Position numbers and translations under genes: made by a program. From contig NZ_CP063785.1 in NCBI RefSeq assembly GCF_025860405.1, positions 5,209,390 through 5,273,389 of the forward strand: a stretch of 64,000 nt of DNA. Reading direction: 5' to 3'. Source of the DNA: Tolypothrix sp. PCC 7712 (GTDB taxonomy: Bacteria; Cyanobacteriota; Cyanobacteriia; Cyanobacteriales; Nostocaceae). Positions 44,723 through 54,047 of this stretch are shown piece after piece (position 1 is the first letter of the stretch; every line of letters starts with the position of its first letter). The notes below the pieces were generated by a model that worked only from the letters and a program-made list of their open reading frames with translations, made no database searches and was not told the DNA's origin.

Positions 44723-44941
44723 ATGAATAAAGAAACTGTTCCTAGCCAAGCCGAAAAGATGAATCCGGAGGCAGATGCATCAGAATTAAGTCCAGAGGTA
44801 CTGGATAAAATTAAGCACCCAGCAAAAATGGATGATGTGATTCGAGAACAATCAGCAGAAGAACGTAGATCTAACCCTGCTTTAGTACCAGAAATGCTGG
44901 ATGAACCAACTGATGAAATGATTGGATTTACTAAAGAATAG
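44723..44941 (+). CDS. Small acidic hypothetical protein
   Basis: 72 residues, highly charged, Pro/Glu-rich, no signal peptide (EVLDKIKHPAKMDDVIREQS). GGGG lies about nine bases before ATG 44723; an upstream in-frame TTG would add nine residues. No family recognised; probably a disordered or small helical protein. Confidence 0.6.
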   Translation: MNKETVPSQAEKMNPEADASELSPEVLDKIKHPAKMDDVIREQSAEERRSNPALVPEMLDEPTDEMIGFTKE

Positions 44942-44956
44942 ACAAATAAATTCTTT

Positions 44957-45018
44957 GTAGGGGCACGGCATCCACAATCTTGTGGTATGTCAAATTATCT
45001 TACTGGTGCCGTGCCCTA
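44957..45018. repeat. Small palindromic element
   Basis: GTAGGGGCACGGCA and TGCCGTGCCCTAC are imperfect inverted ends around 35 non-palindromic bases. Confidence 0.6.
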
Positions 45019-45024
45019 CTACTT

Positions 45025-45332
45025 ATACCAATTCAAATCATGTTTGCGACACATCAATATATGTATGCTAGAAGGCACGGCAATGCCCATACGTGTCAAC
45101 TTAAGCTAAAAGCGATATAGGGCGGGCGTTGTACAAATACCTCGCGCCCTCATCCCCTAACCCCTTCTCCCCGAGGAGAAGGGGAACTAAATCTCTTGCT
45201 CCCTTCTCCCTGTGGGAGAGGGGCTGGGGGTGAGGGCGAAACCTTGCAACCAAGAGGGTTTCACGTTAAGTTGACACCAATGGGCAATGCCGTGTCCCTA
45301 CAATCTGTCGTATTCTTTTTTCAAATTGGTAT
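45025..45332. mobile_element. Miniature element (ATACCAATT ends) interrupted by another
   Basis: ATACCAATT (45025) and AATTGGTAT (45324-45332) are inverted ends shared with 32971-33066. Its body matches 40969-41052 except that 204 bases are inserted at GGCAATGCC. So it is an older element carrying a younger one. Confidence 0.7.
45088..45282. mobile_element. 195-bp nested MITE-like element with target duplication
   Basis: Ends are CATACGTGTCAACTTAA and TTAAGTTGACACCAATG, inverted with two mismatches and a perfect 12-bp core. GGCAATGCC is present on both sides (45079-45087 and 45283-45291), consistent with a target-site duplication, though the site is partly palindromic so its true length may be shorter. 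The interior contains CCCTTCTCC/GGAGAAGGGG and GCCCTCATCCCC/GGGGTGAGGGC inverted words, making most of the element a fold-back. Confidence 0.75.
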
Positions 45333-45372
45333 TACATACCCATCTCATATTTGATTTTTGAATTTGATATAT

Positions 45373-45399
45373 GATGCGTTAGCGATAGCGTAACGCATC
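45373..45399. repeat. Dispersed palindrome (GATGCGTTA ... TAACGCATC)
   Basis: Same family as 21345-21379, opposite orientation, centre GCGATAGCG. Confidence 0.85.
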
Positions 45400-45438
45400 C
45401 TACATATAAATATATTTTGTTAAATTTTAATCGGATTA

Positions 45439-46251
45439 CTATACTTTTTCTGGTAATTGTGGCGGCTTGATATTAAACCATTTTTGATAAATTTGTTGAT
45501 AAGTGCCATTGGATAACAAAATACCTATACCTTGATTAATTGTTGCCAAATAAGGAGAATCTTTAGGTGTAGCGATTCCGTAGAATTCTTCTGTGAGTAA
45601 ATTGGTAACCACTTTAATACCTTTGAGATTACCATTTTTAATTGCGTATAAAGTAGCAAAGGCATCGCCAACTACCGCATCAACATTACCATTAAGTAAA
45701 TCTTGAAAGAAATCAGGGCCGGAGTTGTATGTACTAATTTTGGCATTGGGGATTGTTTTAGCAAAATCTGCACCCGTTGAACCAATTTGTACGCCTATCT
45801 TTTTACCTTTGAGGCTATCTAAATCTTTGATATCTTGCTTGTTTTCTCGAACTGCGATCGCAAGTCCAGCTTTAAAATAAGGTCGGGAAAAGTCAATGGT
45901 TTTCAAGCGTTCCGCAGTAATTGTAATACCGTTAATAGCTGCATCTACTCTTTTGGCTTGCAAAGTAGATATCATCCCGTCAAACGGGAGGCTTTCCCAT
46001 TGAACTTGTAAACCGACTACCTGTGCGATCGCATTCATCAAATCAATGTCAAACCCTTCTAAATACCCATTGGCATTTTTCATCTCAAAGGGTACAAATG
46101 TAGGGTCTGTAGCCACTTTCAGAGTTGTTAATTCTAACTTCGGGCTTGTGGTGCTTGTAGGTTGCAATCCATTACAAGCAATTATGAGTAACAAGCAACT
46201 TAAGCCCAAAATTAGTTTACGCCATGTCCTGTTCAGTAATTTCACTTGCAA
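45439..46251 (-). CDS. Polar amino acid-binding lipoprotein of an ABC transporter
   Basis: 270 residues; signal peptide with lipobox LIIAC (Cys about 26). The SBP family 3 pattern is clear: TTLKVATDPTFVPFEMKN, GFDIDLMNAIAQVVG, VDAAINGITITAERLKTIDFS. Such proteins bind glutamine, arginine or similar amino acids. The start may be TTG 46251 or a GTG six bases later; no strong ribosome site is visible. No permease gene is nearby. Confidence 0.88.
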   Translation of the reverse strand: MQVKLLNRTWRKLILGLSCLLLIIACNGLQPTSTTSPKLELTTLKVATDPTFVPFEMKNANGYLEGFDIDLMNAIAQVVGLQVQWESLPFDGMISTLQAKRVDAAINGITITAERLKTIDFSRPYFKAGLAIAVRENKQDIKDLDSLKGKKIGVQIGSTGADFAKTIPNAKISTYNSGPDFFQDLLNGNVDAVVGDAFATLYAIKNGNLKGIKVVTNLLTEEFYGIATPKDSPYLATINQGIGILLSNGTYQQIYQKWFNIKPPQLPEKV

Positions 46252-46377
46252 TCAAATGCTCAGGGCGCAGAGTTTATCTTGATTATGAGTTAAATATGAT
46301 TTTTATTCTTACATATTGAAATATGCATTGCAAGAATTGAGATGCATAATTTAACCAAACATAATATTTTATGTTCA

Positions 46378-46803
46378 CTACATAAACAATTTCCGCATAA
46401 AGCGAAGTACATAAACAATATATTCTACCTGCGATTGAGTTTGAGAATTTGACTTAATTTCCTGCAATATTTTTTGCATTTCCGCTAAATTAGCAGGATT
46501 AATCCCGATAATTGTGGCTCTAATAATTGCGGCTCTCACACTGTTGAGTGTGTCTTTACATTCTCGCACTGCTTCTCTTAACTTATTAACTTGTTGCCAA
46601 TTTTTTTCTTCTTGAGCATTGAGCAGTGCAAACTGAAGCTGCGGCAGAATATTTTGTAAATCTTGTTCTAGGTTATCTAGATTTGACACATCTATATAAT
46701 TGTTAGGAACGGCTTTTAATTGCAGAATTATATCTCGTAATTTTTCTAAAATATCATTACTTTCTGTAATTACAGAATCATCAAAATTGTCTAGATTTTT
46801 CAT
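46378..46803 (-). CDS. Helical hypothetical protein
   Basis: 141 residues, no signal peptide, long amphipathic helices with heptad spacing (residues 15-80 and 105-130). Its gene starts 16 bases after the 46820-47779 gene, so the two are an operon. No family recognised. Confidence 0.65.
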   Translation of the reverse strand: MKNLDNFDDSVITESNDILEKLRDIILQLKAVPNNYIDVSNLDNLEQDLQNILPQLQFALLNAQEEKNWQQVNKLREAVRECKDTLNSVRAAIIRATIIGINPANLAEMQKILQEIKSNSQTQSQVEYIVYVLRFMRKLFM

Positions 46804-46819
46804 ATCTGATTAATTCTTA

Positions 46820-47779
46820 TTAATTTTGACATAATTGAGATTTTAAAGGTTGCGAACGTAAATTATTTTGAGATACTTCTTGGAAAAACCCTTGCAAAGT
46901 TTTATCTGCGTTGATCGATTGTTCGATACTATTAATTCTCGATAAAATTGAACTGTAGTCTCTACCAGTAACGGTGTTAGCTACTCCAACAATTTTAGTA
47001 ATTCGAGTTGCGATCGCTTCAAAACTCAAAGAAGGGTATTCATCAATCAGTTTTGAGAGTTTTCTACCTGTATCAGCTGCTATTAACAGCCTAGATATGG
47101 ATTCATTTAGTATTTGCTGTTCGGCAGCATTTACTTTTAACCACGCATCTATTTGTTCAGCAACTTGACGCTTAATTTCTTCTGGGCCGATTTGGGAATA
47201 TGTATTAGGATTATTATACTTTCTCTGAAGCTGTTGTAGTTTCAAACCAATTAGTACCCGTTGCGGATTGTTTGGTTTTGGTGGCTTCTGCTGAATTTGT
47301 TTAGCTAAAAGCAGCATTTTGACTGTTAAACATCGCGCTGGTTGGGCAGTTTGAGCTACTATTTTGACACTACCATAGTCGATTGTTTCTAAATTGTTAA
47401 AAATCTCTATAGCGGTGTCATATTCTGACTGCAAAGCATCAAGTTCTCGCTCCAAATCTGAAGGCTGATTATTTGATTGATTTTCTCCCGTAATAATTTT
47501 ATCTACTTCCCTCGGATCGCCAAAATTAATTCTGCGATCGCTAAGTAATTGCTCAACTACAAAATCACGAGAAATCTCAGGTTCTAGAGGTAAGTCATTC
47601 AGTTGGTAGATTTTTTTTACTGATGCGATCGCCTCAACCGCCTGATTACGAAAAGTCTCTGCAGTTAATCGCAACATAGTTCTTTTTTCTGGCGTACAAC
47701 TGCTAAGAGTAGTACTCAGAGTCAAAGCTATGATGAAAATTTTGGCTAAAGATGATTTGTGACTGATTTTGTCTTTCAT
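46820..47779 (-). CDS. Hypothetical helical lipoprotein
   Basis: 319 residues with a signal peptide ending in LSSC (Cys about 28). The rest is mostly alpha-helical and polar (long Gln/Asn/Leu-rich helices, about 110-300). First gene of a two-gene operon. It follows a small palindromic repeat. I know no function; a surface or periplasmic scaffold is possible. Confidence 0.65.
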   Translation of the reverse strand: MKDKISHKSSLAKIFIIALTLSTTLSSCTPEKRTMLRLTAETFRNQAVEAIASVKKIYQLNDLPLEPEISRDFVVEQLLSDRRINFGDPREVDKIITGENQSNNQPSDLERELDALQSEYDTAIEIFNNLETIDYGSVKIVAQTAQPARCLTVKMLLLAKQIQQKPPKPNNPQRVLIGLKLQQLQRKYNNPNTYSQIGPEEIKRQVAEQIDAWLKVNAAEQQILNESISRLLIAADTGRKLSKLIDEYPSLSFEAIATRITKIVGVANTVTGRDYSSILSRINSIEQSINADKTLQGFFQEVSQNNLRSQPLKSQLCQN

Positions 47780-47791
47780 ATTGATATAGTA

Positions 47792-47812
47792 GGATGCGTT
47801 ATTAACGCATCC
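47792..47812. repeat. Dispersed palindrome, short copy
   Basis: GGATGCGTTA-T-TAACGCATCC; third copy of the family at 21345 and 45373. Confidence 0.8.
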
Positions 47813-48148
47813 CCCAAGCTTTTGATAAATATAAATTTTTGTATGACTTTAGTCATGGGTAGATTCGTGACTTTTGTCTGAATCATTTTTGATAAAAACC
47901 AGCTTTAATAATAACTTGAATCTACCACTTGAGATGGAAACAGTTACTACGGAGCAGATCAGGAAGAGTAGTAACTATCAATTTGCCTCTGAAAGCTTAA
48001 GGTGTACTCTACTCGATTCATAGCTAACATCAAGGCAACAGATAAGTCAACAGCAATTAGTGTTCATGTTCCTTATGTTCTTAGAAGCTACTCATTAGTG
48101 GCTTCTTTTTCTTCCATTAACTTTACATTTCATTCAAGGATTTTCTTT

Positions 48149-48457
48149 ATGAAAAGGATTCTTGCATCCGGTGTATTAGGTGTTGTGCTAGCTTCAAGTG
48201 TGTTAGCAAAACCAGCTTCGGCTCAAATTCAAGTAATTCTTGGAGGTAATGAACGACATGACTGGCGAGAACAGCAATTAGAACGCGATCGCCAGCATAG
48301 ACTAGAACTCGAACGCGAACGTCAACGCAAACTAGAAATTGAACGCGATCGCCAGCATAGACTAGAACTTGAACGCGAACGTCAACGCAGGCTAGAAATT
48401 GAACGCGAACGTCAACGTCGCTTTGAAGAACAACGCCGACACCGCGATCGCTTCTAA
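48149..48457 (+). CDS. Secreted Arg/Glu/Gln-rich repeat protein
   Basis: 102 residues from ATG 48149 (AAGGA nine bases upstream); an earlier in-frame start at 48002 would add a poor N-terminus. A signal peptide (about 1-25, ending SAQ) is followed by tandem charged repeats of the type ERDRQHRLELERERQRKLEI, encoded by two near-identical 60-base units (48282-48341 and 48342-48401). Probably a long charged helix. Function unknown. Confidence 0.8.
   Translation: MKRILASGVLGVVLASSVLAKPASAQIQVILGGNERHDWREQQLERDRQHRLELERERQRKLEIERDRQHRLELERERQRRLEIERERQRRFEEQRRHRDRF
48282..48401. repeat. Two tandem 60-bp in-frame repeats
   Basis: The units are almost identical at DNA level and each begins with a HIP1-like GCGATCGC, so the repeat is recent or recombination-maintained. 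Confidence 0.85.
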
Positions 48458-48490
48458 AAATTGTTCATATAGAATTTCAAAAATCACAAC

Positions 48491-48515
48491 AAGGGAGGCT
48501 AAAAACCTCCCTTTT
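48491..48515 (+). terminator. Terminator after the repeat protein
   Basis: AGGGAGG-CTAAAAA-CCTCCCT followed by TTTT. Confidence 0.85.
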
Positions 48516-48609
48516 TCTGAATATTTATCGGTTTGTGTATTTTCCCTGACGGCAAAATCAAGTATGTAAAGTTAAGATTTAGAGTAATATTTATTGCTGA
48601 ATATAGAAG

Positions 48610-49047
48610 ATGGATTTACCACTTCTCTTAATTCTTTGTACTGGTAATTCTTGTCGTAGCCAAATAGCTGAAGGGGTATTGAAAGAGTTAGCTGATGATT
48701 TATTCACAACTCAAAGTGCAGGAATGAACCCAGCTAAAGAAGTACATCCTTTGGCTATAAAAGTAATGCAAGAAATAGGAATAGATATTTCTCAAAATTA
48801 TTGTAAGCATATCAATCTTTTTCTTGACCAAAAAATTGATACTGTCATTACAGTTTGCGATCATGCAGACCAAAGTTGTCCTACTTTACTATCATCTATT
48901 AAACGTCATCACTTTAGCTTTCCTGACCCAGCAGAAGCCACAGGTACAGAAATAGAAAAACTGCAAATATTTCGTCAGGTGCGCGACGATATTAGTAAGC
49001 TGTTTTTGGCATACGTAGCAGGAAGACGTGATGCTTTTTCAGCATAG
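48610..49047 (+). CDS. arsC: Thioredoxin-coupled arsenate reductase (ArsC)
   Basis: 145 residues of low-molecular-weight phosphatase fold. P-loop CTGNSCRS with Cys10 and Arg16, then Cys83 and Cys90 in VITVCDHADQSCP, the redox triad of thioredoxin-linked arsenate reductases. It reduces arsenate to arsenite. A kinase gene follows 17 bases later. No arsR or arsB is adjacent here; the ArsR-pst operon is 27 kb away. Confidence 0.88.
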   Translation: MDLPLLLILCTGNSCRSQIAEGVLKELADDLFTTQSAGMNPAKEVHPLAIKVMQEIGIDISQNYCKHINLFLDQKIDTVITVCDHADQSCPTLLSSIKRHHFSFPDPAEATGTEIEKLQIFRQVRDDISKLFLAYVAGRRDAFSA

Positions 49048-49064
49048 TTACAGGAGTTATGGGA

Positions 49065-50879
49065 ATGTTAATTGATTCACAAAATTTACCCTTAACTATG
49101 TTTAATGCCTTAGCTAGCCGCAACGATTTATTTATGGCATTAACAGATAGATCTGGACGTATAGAGTGGGTCAATGAAGCATTAGTGCAACGGGCAGAAA
49201 TACCAGCAAAAATTTTAATAGGAAAAAAGTTTTTCTCTGTACTGGCTGCTCATGAAAAAACTAATATACAACAAGCTTATATCCGCGAACAATTACTAAA
49301 AGGCGAAAGCTTTAAATTTGAGTTTTCTTATATATCAAATAATCAGCAAGAACATTGGCTATTTGTAGATGGTCAGGCTATTTCTAATGCCGAAGGTATC
49401 ACTACTAACTATGCTGTGATCGCCAATGATATTACACTACGTAAGCTGACAGAAAAAGACTTAGAGCAAACTCGCCAACGTCTCAAGCGACTGGTAGAAA
49501 ATGTTAAATTAGTACCTTGGGAAGCAGAGGCTAGCACTCATAAATTTACTTATGTAGGGCCACAAGCAATTGATTTATTTGGTTATGAATTGGCGGAATG
49601 GTATCAACCACAATTCTGGCGATCGCATATTCATCCTGAAGATTTACCCCATGTGTTAGAACATCAGCAAGTTGCTGCACTCCAACAAGATGACTACATA
49701 GTTGAGTATCGGTTTTTAGCTGCTGATGGTAACTGGATTTGGGTCAAAGATATTGTCAATATTGTGCGTTCTCAAGGAGAAGTCACACAACTAATCGGTT
49801 TTATTATAGATATTAATCAACCCAAACAAACAGAACTTTCATTACAAGAAGCCTTAAGTAAATTAGCACAAGTAAATCAAGAATTAGAACATCGTGTACA
49901 GCGACGTACAACTGATTTAATTCAAGAAAAAGAAAAACTCCAACAAACTCTACAGCAACTACAGCAAGCTCAAGCGCAACTCATTCATCGAGAAAAAATG
50001 TCTAGCTTGGGTCAACTGGTAGCTGGGATTGCTCATGAAATTAATAATCCTATTAATTTTATCTATGGTAATCTGAATCCTGCTACAAAATATGTTGAAG
50101 ATATACTCTATATATTGCAATTATATCAACAGCAATATCCTCAAGCTGATACGACACTACAAGCGACAATAGAAGAGGCCGATCTCGATTTTATTATAGA
50201 AGATTTACCCAACCTATTAAATTCTATGAAACTGGGTGCTAACCGCATTCGGGAAATAGTACTATCTCTGCGAAATTTTTCTCGCCTTGATGAAGCGGAA
50301 ATCAAACGGGTAAATATTCATGATGGCTTGGATAGTACTTTAATGATTTTGCAAAACCGTCTTAAAGCTAAAACTGGTTGTCCCCAAATTCAAGTCATCA
50401 AAGAATATGGCCAATTACCGCTACTAGAGTGCTATGCAGGACAACTCAACCAAGTATTTATGAACATTATTGTTAATGCTATAGACTCCTTAGAAGAGTA
50501 CGATCGCCAGCGTTCGCCTCAAGAAATGTTAGAAAATCCCAGCCAAATCAAAATTTGCACAGAATTAAACAAAGGTGACCCTACTATTGAAGGTAGAGAG
50601 GAATTTTATCATAAACCCTACAATATCCAGTCTGCACCAGCAGTTGTAATTCGGATTATAGACAATGGCCCTGGTATTAGCGAAGCTGTTCGCCAACGTT
50701 TGTTTGACCCCTTCTTTACCACCAAAGGTATTGGTAAAGGTACAGGATTAGGCTTATCTATTAGTTATCAAATTGTCGTTGAAAAGCATCAAGGACAACT
50801 GGAATGTCATTCTACTCCTGGTTATACAGAATTTGCGATCGTGATTCCCCAAGAAAGAATTAAAACAAACTATGCATGA
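49065..50879 (+). CDS. PAS-PAS sensor histidine kinase
   Basis: About 604 residues, cytoplasmic. PAS domain about 10-130 (NDLFMALTDRSGRIEWVNEA), second PAS/PAC about 145-265 with LPHVLEHQQVAALQ, then a Gln-rich coiled coil (about 270-310), a HisKA domain with LVAGIAHEINNPINF (His about 330) and ATPase boxes IDNGPGIS and GKGTGLGLSIS. The start is ATG 49065, eight bases after AGGAG; ATG 49059 is too close. Adjacent to arsC, so co-transcription is possible. No response regulator adjacent. Confidence 0.9.
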   Translation: MLIDSQNLPLTMFNALASRNDLFMALTDRSGRIEWVNEALVQRAEIPAKILIGKKFFSVLAAHEKTNIQQAYIREQLLKGESFKFEFSYISNNQQEHWLFVDGQAISNAEGITTNYAVIANDITLRKLTEKDLEQTRQRLKRLVENVKLVPWEAEASTHKFTYVGPQAIDLFGYELAEWYQPQFWRSHIHPEDLPHVLEHQQVAALQQDDYIVEYRFLAADGNWIWVKDIVNIVRSQGEVTQLIGFIIDINQPKQTELSLQEALSKLAQVNQELEHRVQRRTTDLIQEKEKLQQTLQQLQQAQAQLIHREKMSSLGQLVAGIAHEINNPINFIYGNLNPATKYVEDILYILQLYQQQYPQADTTLQATIEEADLDFIIEDLPNLLNSMKLGANRIREIVLSLRNFSRLDEAEIKRVNIHDGLDSTLMILQNRLKAKTGCPQIQVIKEYGQLPLLECYAGQLNQVFMNIIVNAIDSLEEYDRQRSPQEMLENPSQIKICTELNKGDPTIEGREEFYHKPYNIQSAPAVVIRIIDNGPGISEAVRQRLFDPFFTTKGIGKGTGLGLSISYQIVVEKHQGQLECHSTPGYTEFAIVIPQERIKTNYA

Positions 50880-51124
50880 CCTTTGAAAAATGCATAATTT
50901 CTGTATAGTAAAATCTACAATGGAAACAATACGCCACACTCATCATTGTATTGTCTACCTCTTGTTCACCAAAAAACGATATCTTTAGGAATTGTAGGTG
51001 GGAATTAATCTTGGAATTTTTAGATGATAAATTCGGATGCGAGATTTAGACAATCCAAAATCCAAAATCCAAAATCTAAAATCTAAAATTACTTAACCGC
51101 CTGTTTTTCTAAGATACCTAGGCT

Positions 51125-52192
51125 ATGACAAAATATTTCCGTTCCAATGTAGATGCAATGGCTAGCTATGTCCCTGGCGAACAGCCACCACGGGGGACAA
51201 AAATTATTAAACTCAACAGCAACGAAAACCCTTATCCACCCTCACCAGCAGCATTAGAAGTACTGCGGAATATTGATGGTGAATGGTTGCGGCGCTATCC
51301 TGAACCATTTGGGGGAGAGTTTCGCCAAGCTGCTAGTAAAGTTTTAGGCGTTCCTAGCGATTGGATTATCGTTGGTAATGGTAGTGATGAAATTTTAAGC
51401 ATCATCATTCGTGCTTGTACTGAACCAGGACGTAAGGTAGTTTATCCGATGCCAACTTATGTGTTATATCGCACATTAGTTGAGATGCAAGCAGCAGATA
51501 TTTTAGAAATTTCTTATCCAGAAGATTATAGTTTGCCTTTAAAAGAATTAATTGCGGCTGATGGTTCAGTCACATTTATTGCATCTCCTAATAGTCCATC
51601 AGGTCATGTAGTTCCAAATGAAGATCTGCGAAAATTAGCCAGTCAATTATCTGGGATTTTAGTAATTGATGAAGCTTATGTAGATTTTACAGAATCAACT
51701 GCTTTAGATTTAGTCCATGAATACGAAAATGTCATAATTATCCGCACACTTTCTAAAGGGTATTCTTTAGCAGGATTGCGTTTAGGTTTTGGCATAGCAA
51801 ATCCTAAGTTATTAGATGGATTATTTAAAGTCAAAGATAGCTATAATATTGATGCGATCGCCTGTGCTGTAGCGACAGCCGCTATCACCGATCAAGCCTA
51901 TAAAAACGCTTGTGTCGCCAAAATTAAAGCATCACGAAATCAGCTAGCATCAGACTTGAAAAAATTAGGTTTTCTAGTTTGGGATTCCCAAACAAATTTT
52001 TTACTAGTCCAGCCTCCCCAAGGAAATGCAGAATACCTCTATCAAAAACTCAAGGAACAGAAAATTTTAATCCGTTACTTCAAACAACCAAGATTGGATG
52101 ATAAATTACGCATCACTATTGGTACTGATGAACAAAATCAAACTTTAGTGCAAGCATTGACTAATTTGCTGGATAGTAAACATAAAGAATAG
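51125..52192 (+). CDS. hisC: Histidinol-phosphate aminotransferase
   Basis: 355 residues. PLP-dependent fold-type I enzyme: LNSNENPYPPSP, GNGSDEIL, ASPNSPSG, IDEAYVDF and the PLP lysine in RTLSKGYSLAGLRLG. It makes histidinol phosphate in histidine biosynthesis; relatives may use other imidazole or aromatic substrates. Stand-alone, not in a his operon. Confidence 0.93.
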   Translation: MTKYFRSNVDAMASYVPGEQPPRGTKIIKLNSNENPYPPSPAALEVLRNIDGEWLRRYPEPFGGEFRQAASKVLGVPSDWIIVGNGSDEILSIIIRACTEPGRKVVYPMPTYVLYRTLVEMQAADILEISYPEDYSLPLKELIAADGSVTFIASPNSPSGHVVPNEDLRKLASQLSGILVIDEAYVDFTESTALDLVHEYENVIIIRTLSKGYSLAGLRLGFGIANPKLLDGLFKVKDSYNIDAIACAVATAAITDQAYKNACVAKIKASRNQLASDLKKLGFLVWDSQTNFLLVQPPQGNAEYLYQKLKEQKILIRYFKQPRLDDKLRITIGTDEQNQTLVQALTNLLDSKHKE

Positions 52193-52214
52193 CGTGATTA
52201 GCGATCGCACAATA

Positions 52215-52409
52215 TCACGCAGGTTGATTATCATCAGTTTGAGCCTGTAATTGTTCAACTTGCTCAACCGTTAAACCAGTAACGCGAGCAATTAATGCGA
52301 TCGCCATTCCCTCATTGAGCATATTTTTGGCAATCTCCTGCGCTTTTTGCTCAATACCCTGTTCTAGTCCTTCTTGTAAAATATCTTGATAAATTACAGA
52401 TTCGCGCAT
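52215..52409 (-). pseudogene. C-terminal fragment of an Rpn-like nuclease/transposase
   Basis: 64 residues from ATG 52409 (GGAG eight bases upstream). MRESVIYQDILQEGLEQG followed by a heptad linker and IARVTGLTVEQVEQL is the typical tail of Rpn-family (PD-(D/E)XK) proteins; the nuclease domain is missing. It may be a remnant or a short stand-alone product. Confidence 0.55.
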
Positions 52410-52527
52410 AATATCACTCCGCAAAGTCTGCAATTATATCAATAGTATCGTGCGTTCTTAACTTAGGAACGAATTACTTAATTTTTTACTCTTAACCATA
52501 TAGCTTTCAACTGTTCACTATTAACTC

Positions 52528-53778
52528 ATGACTCCAGTAGATATTCTCATTCTCTCCAATGGCCCAGGGGAAGTAACAACTTGGGTACGTCCAGTAGTGA
52601 AAGCATTGCGGGAACAACTGGGTAACGATCGCTCTACTGTGAGGATTTCTGTAATTTTATCTCCCTGTCCTAATGCTAGTGGTAAAGAAACTGCGATCGC
52701 TCTTTCTTACCCAGAAGTTGATAGAGTTCAGGGAGCAGAGCATTTCTGGCAATTTTTACTCTGGGGAAAAACTGTTGATAATTGGGATTGGAGAAGTCGC
52801 GGAGTTGTAGTTTTTCTGGGTGGCGATCAAATTTTTCCGGTTGTCATCGGTAAAAAACTTGGTTACAAGACAGTAATTTACGCTGAATGGGATGCTCGTT
52901 GGTACAGCTTGATTGATAGCTTTGGGGTAATGACACCGAAAGTTGCTGGACGTATTCCTCAGAAATATGCTCACAAATTTACTGTTGTGGGTGATTTGAT
53001 GTTAGAAGCGCAGAGTTCACTTCACACTCAAGACTCAGGAGTCAGTACTGAAATCATTGGTTTATTACCGGGGTCAAAAGCTGCAAAGTTAGCGCAGGGA
53101 GTACCATTAACATTAGCGATCGCAGAATACATCCACGCTCAAAGGCCCCAAACTAAGTTTGTCATTCCCGTAGCACCCACTTTAGATTTACAAACTTTAG
53201 CTAGCTTTGCTGATGCTCAAAAAAATCCTTTTGTAAAAACCTTTGGCTTCTCTGGTGCTTCCTTAATTGTTCCAGAAGACAGCCAACATCATCCCGTACT
53301 CAAAACCGCTAACGGCTTAACTATAGAACTTTCACAAGAAACGCCAGCCTATAAATTATTATCTCAATGTCGTATTTGTTTAACTACTGTAGGCGCAAAT
53401 ACAGCTGAACTTGGTGCTTTAGCTGTGCCGATGATTGTTTTACTCCCCACCCAACAGCTTGATGCGATGCGTTCTTGGGATGGTTTACCAGGCTTGCTAG
53501 CTAATTTACCAGGATTGGGTTCGACCTTTGCCAAAGTCATCAACTGGCTATTTCTGAGACGCAAAGGTTTGTTAGCCTGGCCGAATATTTGGGCACAGTC
53601 AGAGATAGTACCTGAACTCGTGGGACATCTCCAAGCGCCGGAAATCGGAGAAATGGTCTTAGATTTATTGATTCATCCTGAAAAATTAAAGGAAATGCAA
53701 CTCAAGCTACGGAATGTCCGGGGTGAAGCCGGCGCAGCGCAAAAATTAGCCAATTTGGTAACAGCAGCAAGTAAATAA
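52528..53778 (+). CDS. LpxB-related glycosyltransferase-like protein
   Basis: 416 residues resembling lipid-A-disaccharide synthase in fold: DILILSNGPGEVTTWVRPV, then FLGGDQIFPVVIGKKLG, IGLLPGSKAAKL and LTTVGANTAELGALAVPM. Cyanobacteria keep this LpxB-related family; its substrate is not established to my knowledge. No lpx cluster is near. Confidence 0.8.
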   Translation: MTPVDILILSNGPGEVTTWVRPVVKALREQLGNDRSTVRISVILSPCPNASGKETAIALSYPEVDRVQGAEHFWQFLLWGKTVDNWDWRSRGVVVFLGGDQIFPVVIGKKLGYKTVIYAEWDARWYSLIDSFGVMTPKVAGRIPQKYAHKFTVVGDLMLEAQSSLHTQDSGVSTEIIGLLPGSKAAKLAQGVPLTLAIAEYIHAQRPQTKFVIPVAPTLDLQTLASFADAQKNPFVKTFGFSGASLIVPEDSQHHPVLKTANGLTIELSQETPAYKLLSQCRICLTTVGANTAELGALAVPMIVLLPTQQLDAMRSWDGLPGLLANLPGLGSTFAKVINWLFLRRKGLLAWPNIWAQSEIVPELVGHLQAPEIGEMVLDLLIHPEKLKEMQLKLRNVRGEAGAAQKLANLVTAASK

Positions 53779-53848
53779 ATATTAACTTTTCCAAGAATGC
53801 TTTTAATCTAGCTAGACTCTCCACCTGACTAGAGAGTTTAGGATAAGT

Positions 53849-54019
53849 ATGGAATTTATCCGGCAAATGATTCCTCACCATGAATCATCTGTAATGATGG
53901 CACAGATGGTTGGCGATCGCGCTAACCATACACAAATTCTTGACCTCGCTCAAGCTATCATCAAATCGCAAACTGCTGAAATTCAACAGATGCAGCAATG
54001 GTATCAAGCTTGGTCTTGA
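53849..54019 (+). CDS. Mini DUF305 protein (copper-related family)
   Basis: 56 residues. FIRQMIPHHESSVMMAQM, then LDLAQAIIKSQTAEIQQMQQWY is the core of DUF305 proteins, with the His-His and Met-rich helix. Full members are longer and secreted; this one lacks a signal peptide. AGGATAAGT just before ATG supports translation. DUF305 includes the copper-binding CopM of Synechocystis. The next gene encodes an HMA protein 28 bases on. Confidence 0.7.
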   Translation: MEFIRQMIPHHESSVMMAQMVGDRANHTQILDLAQAIIKSQTAEIQQMQQWYQAWS

Positions 54020-54047
54020 TTAATTTTTTCTTCAACATTTGAAACTT

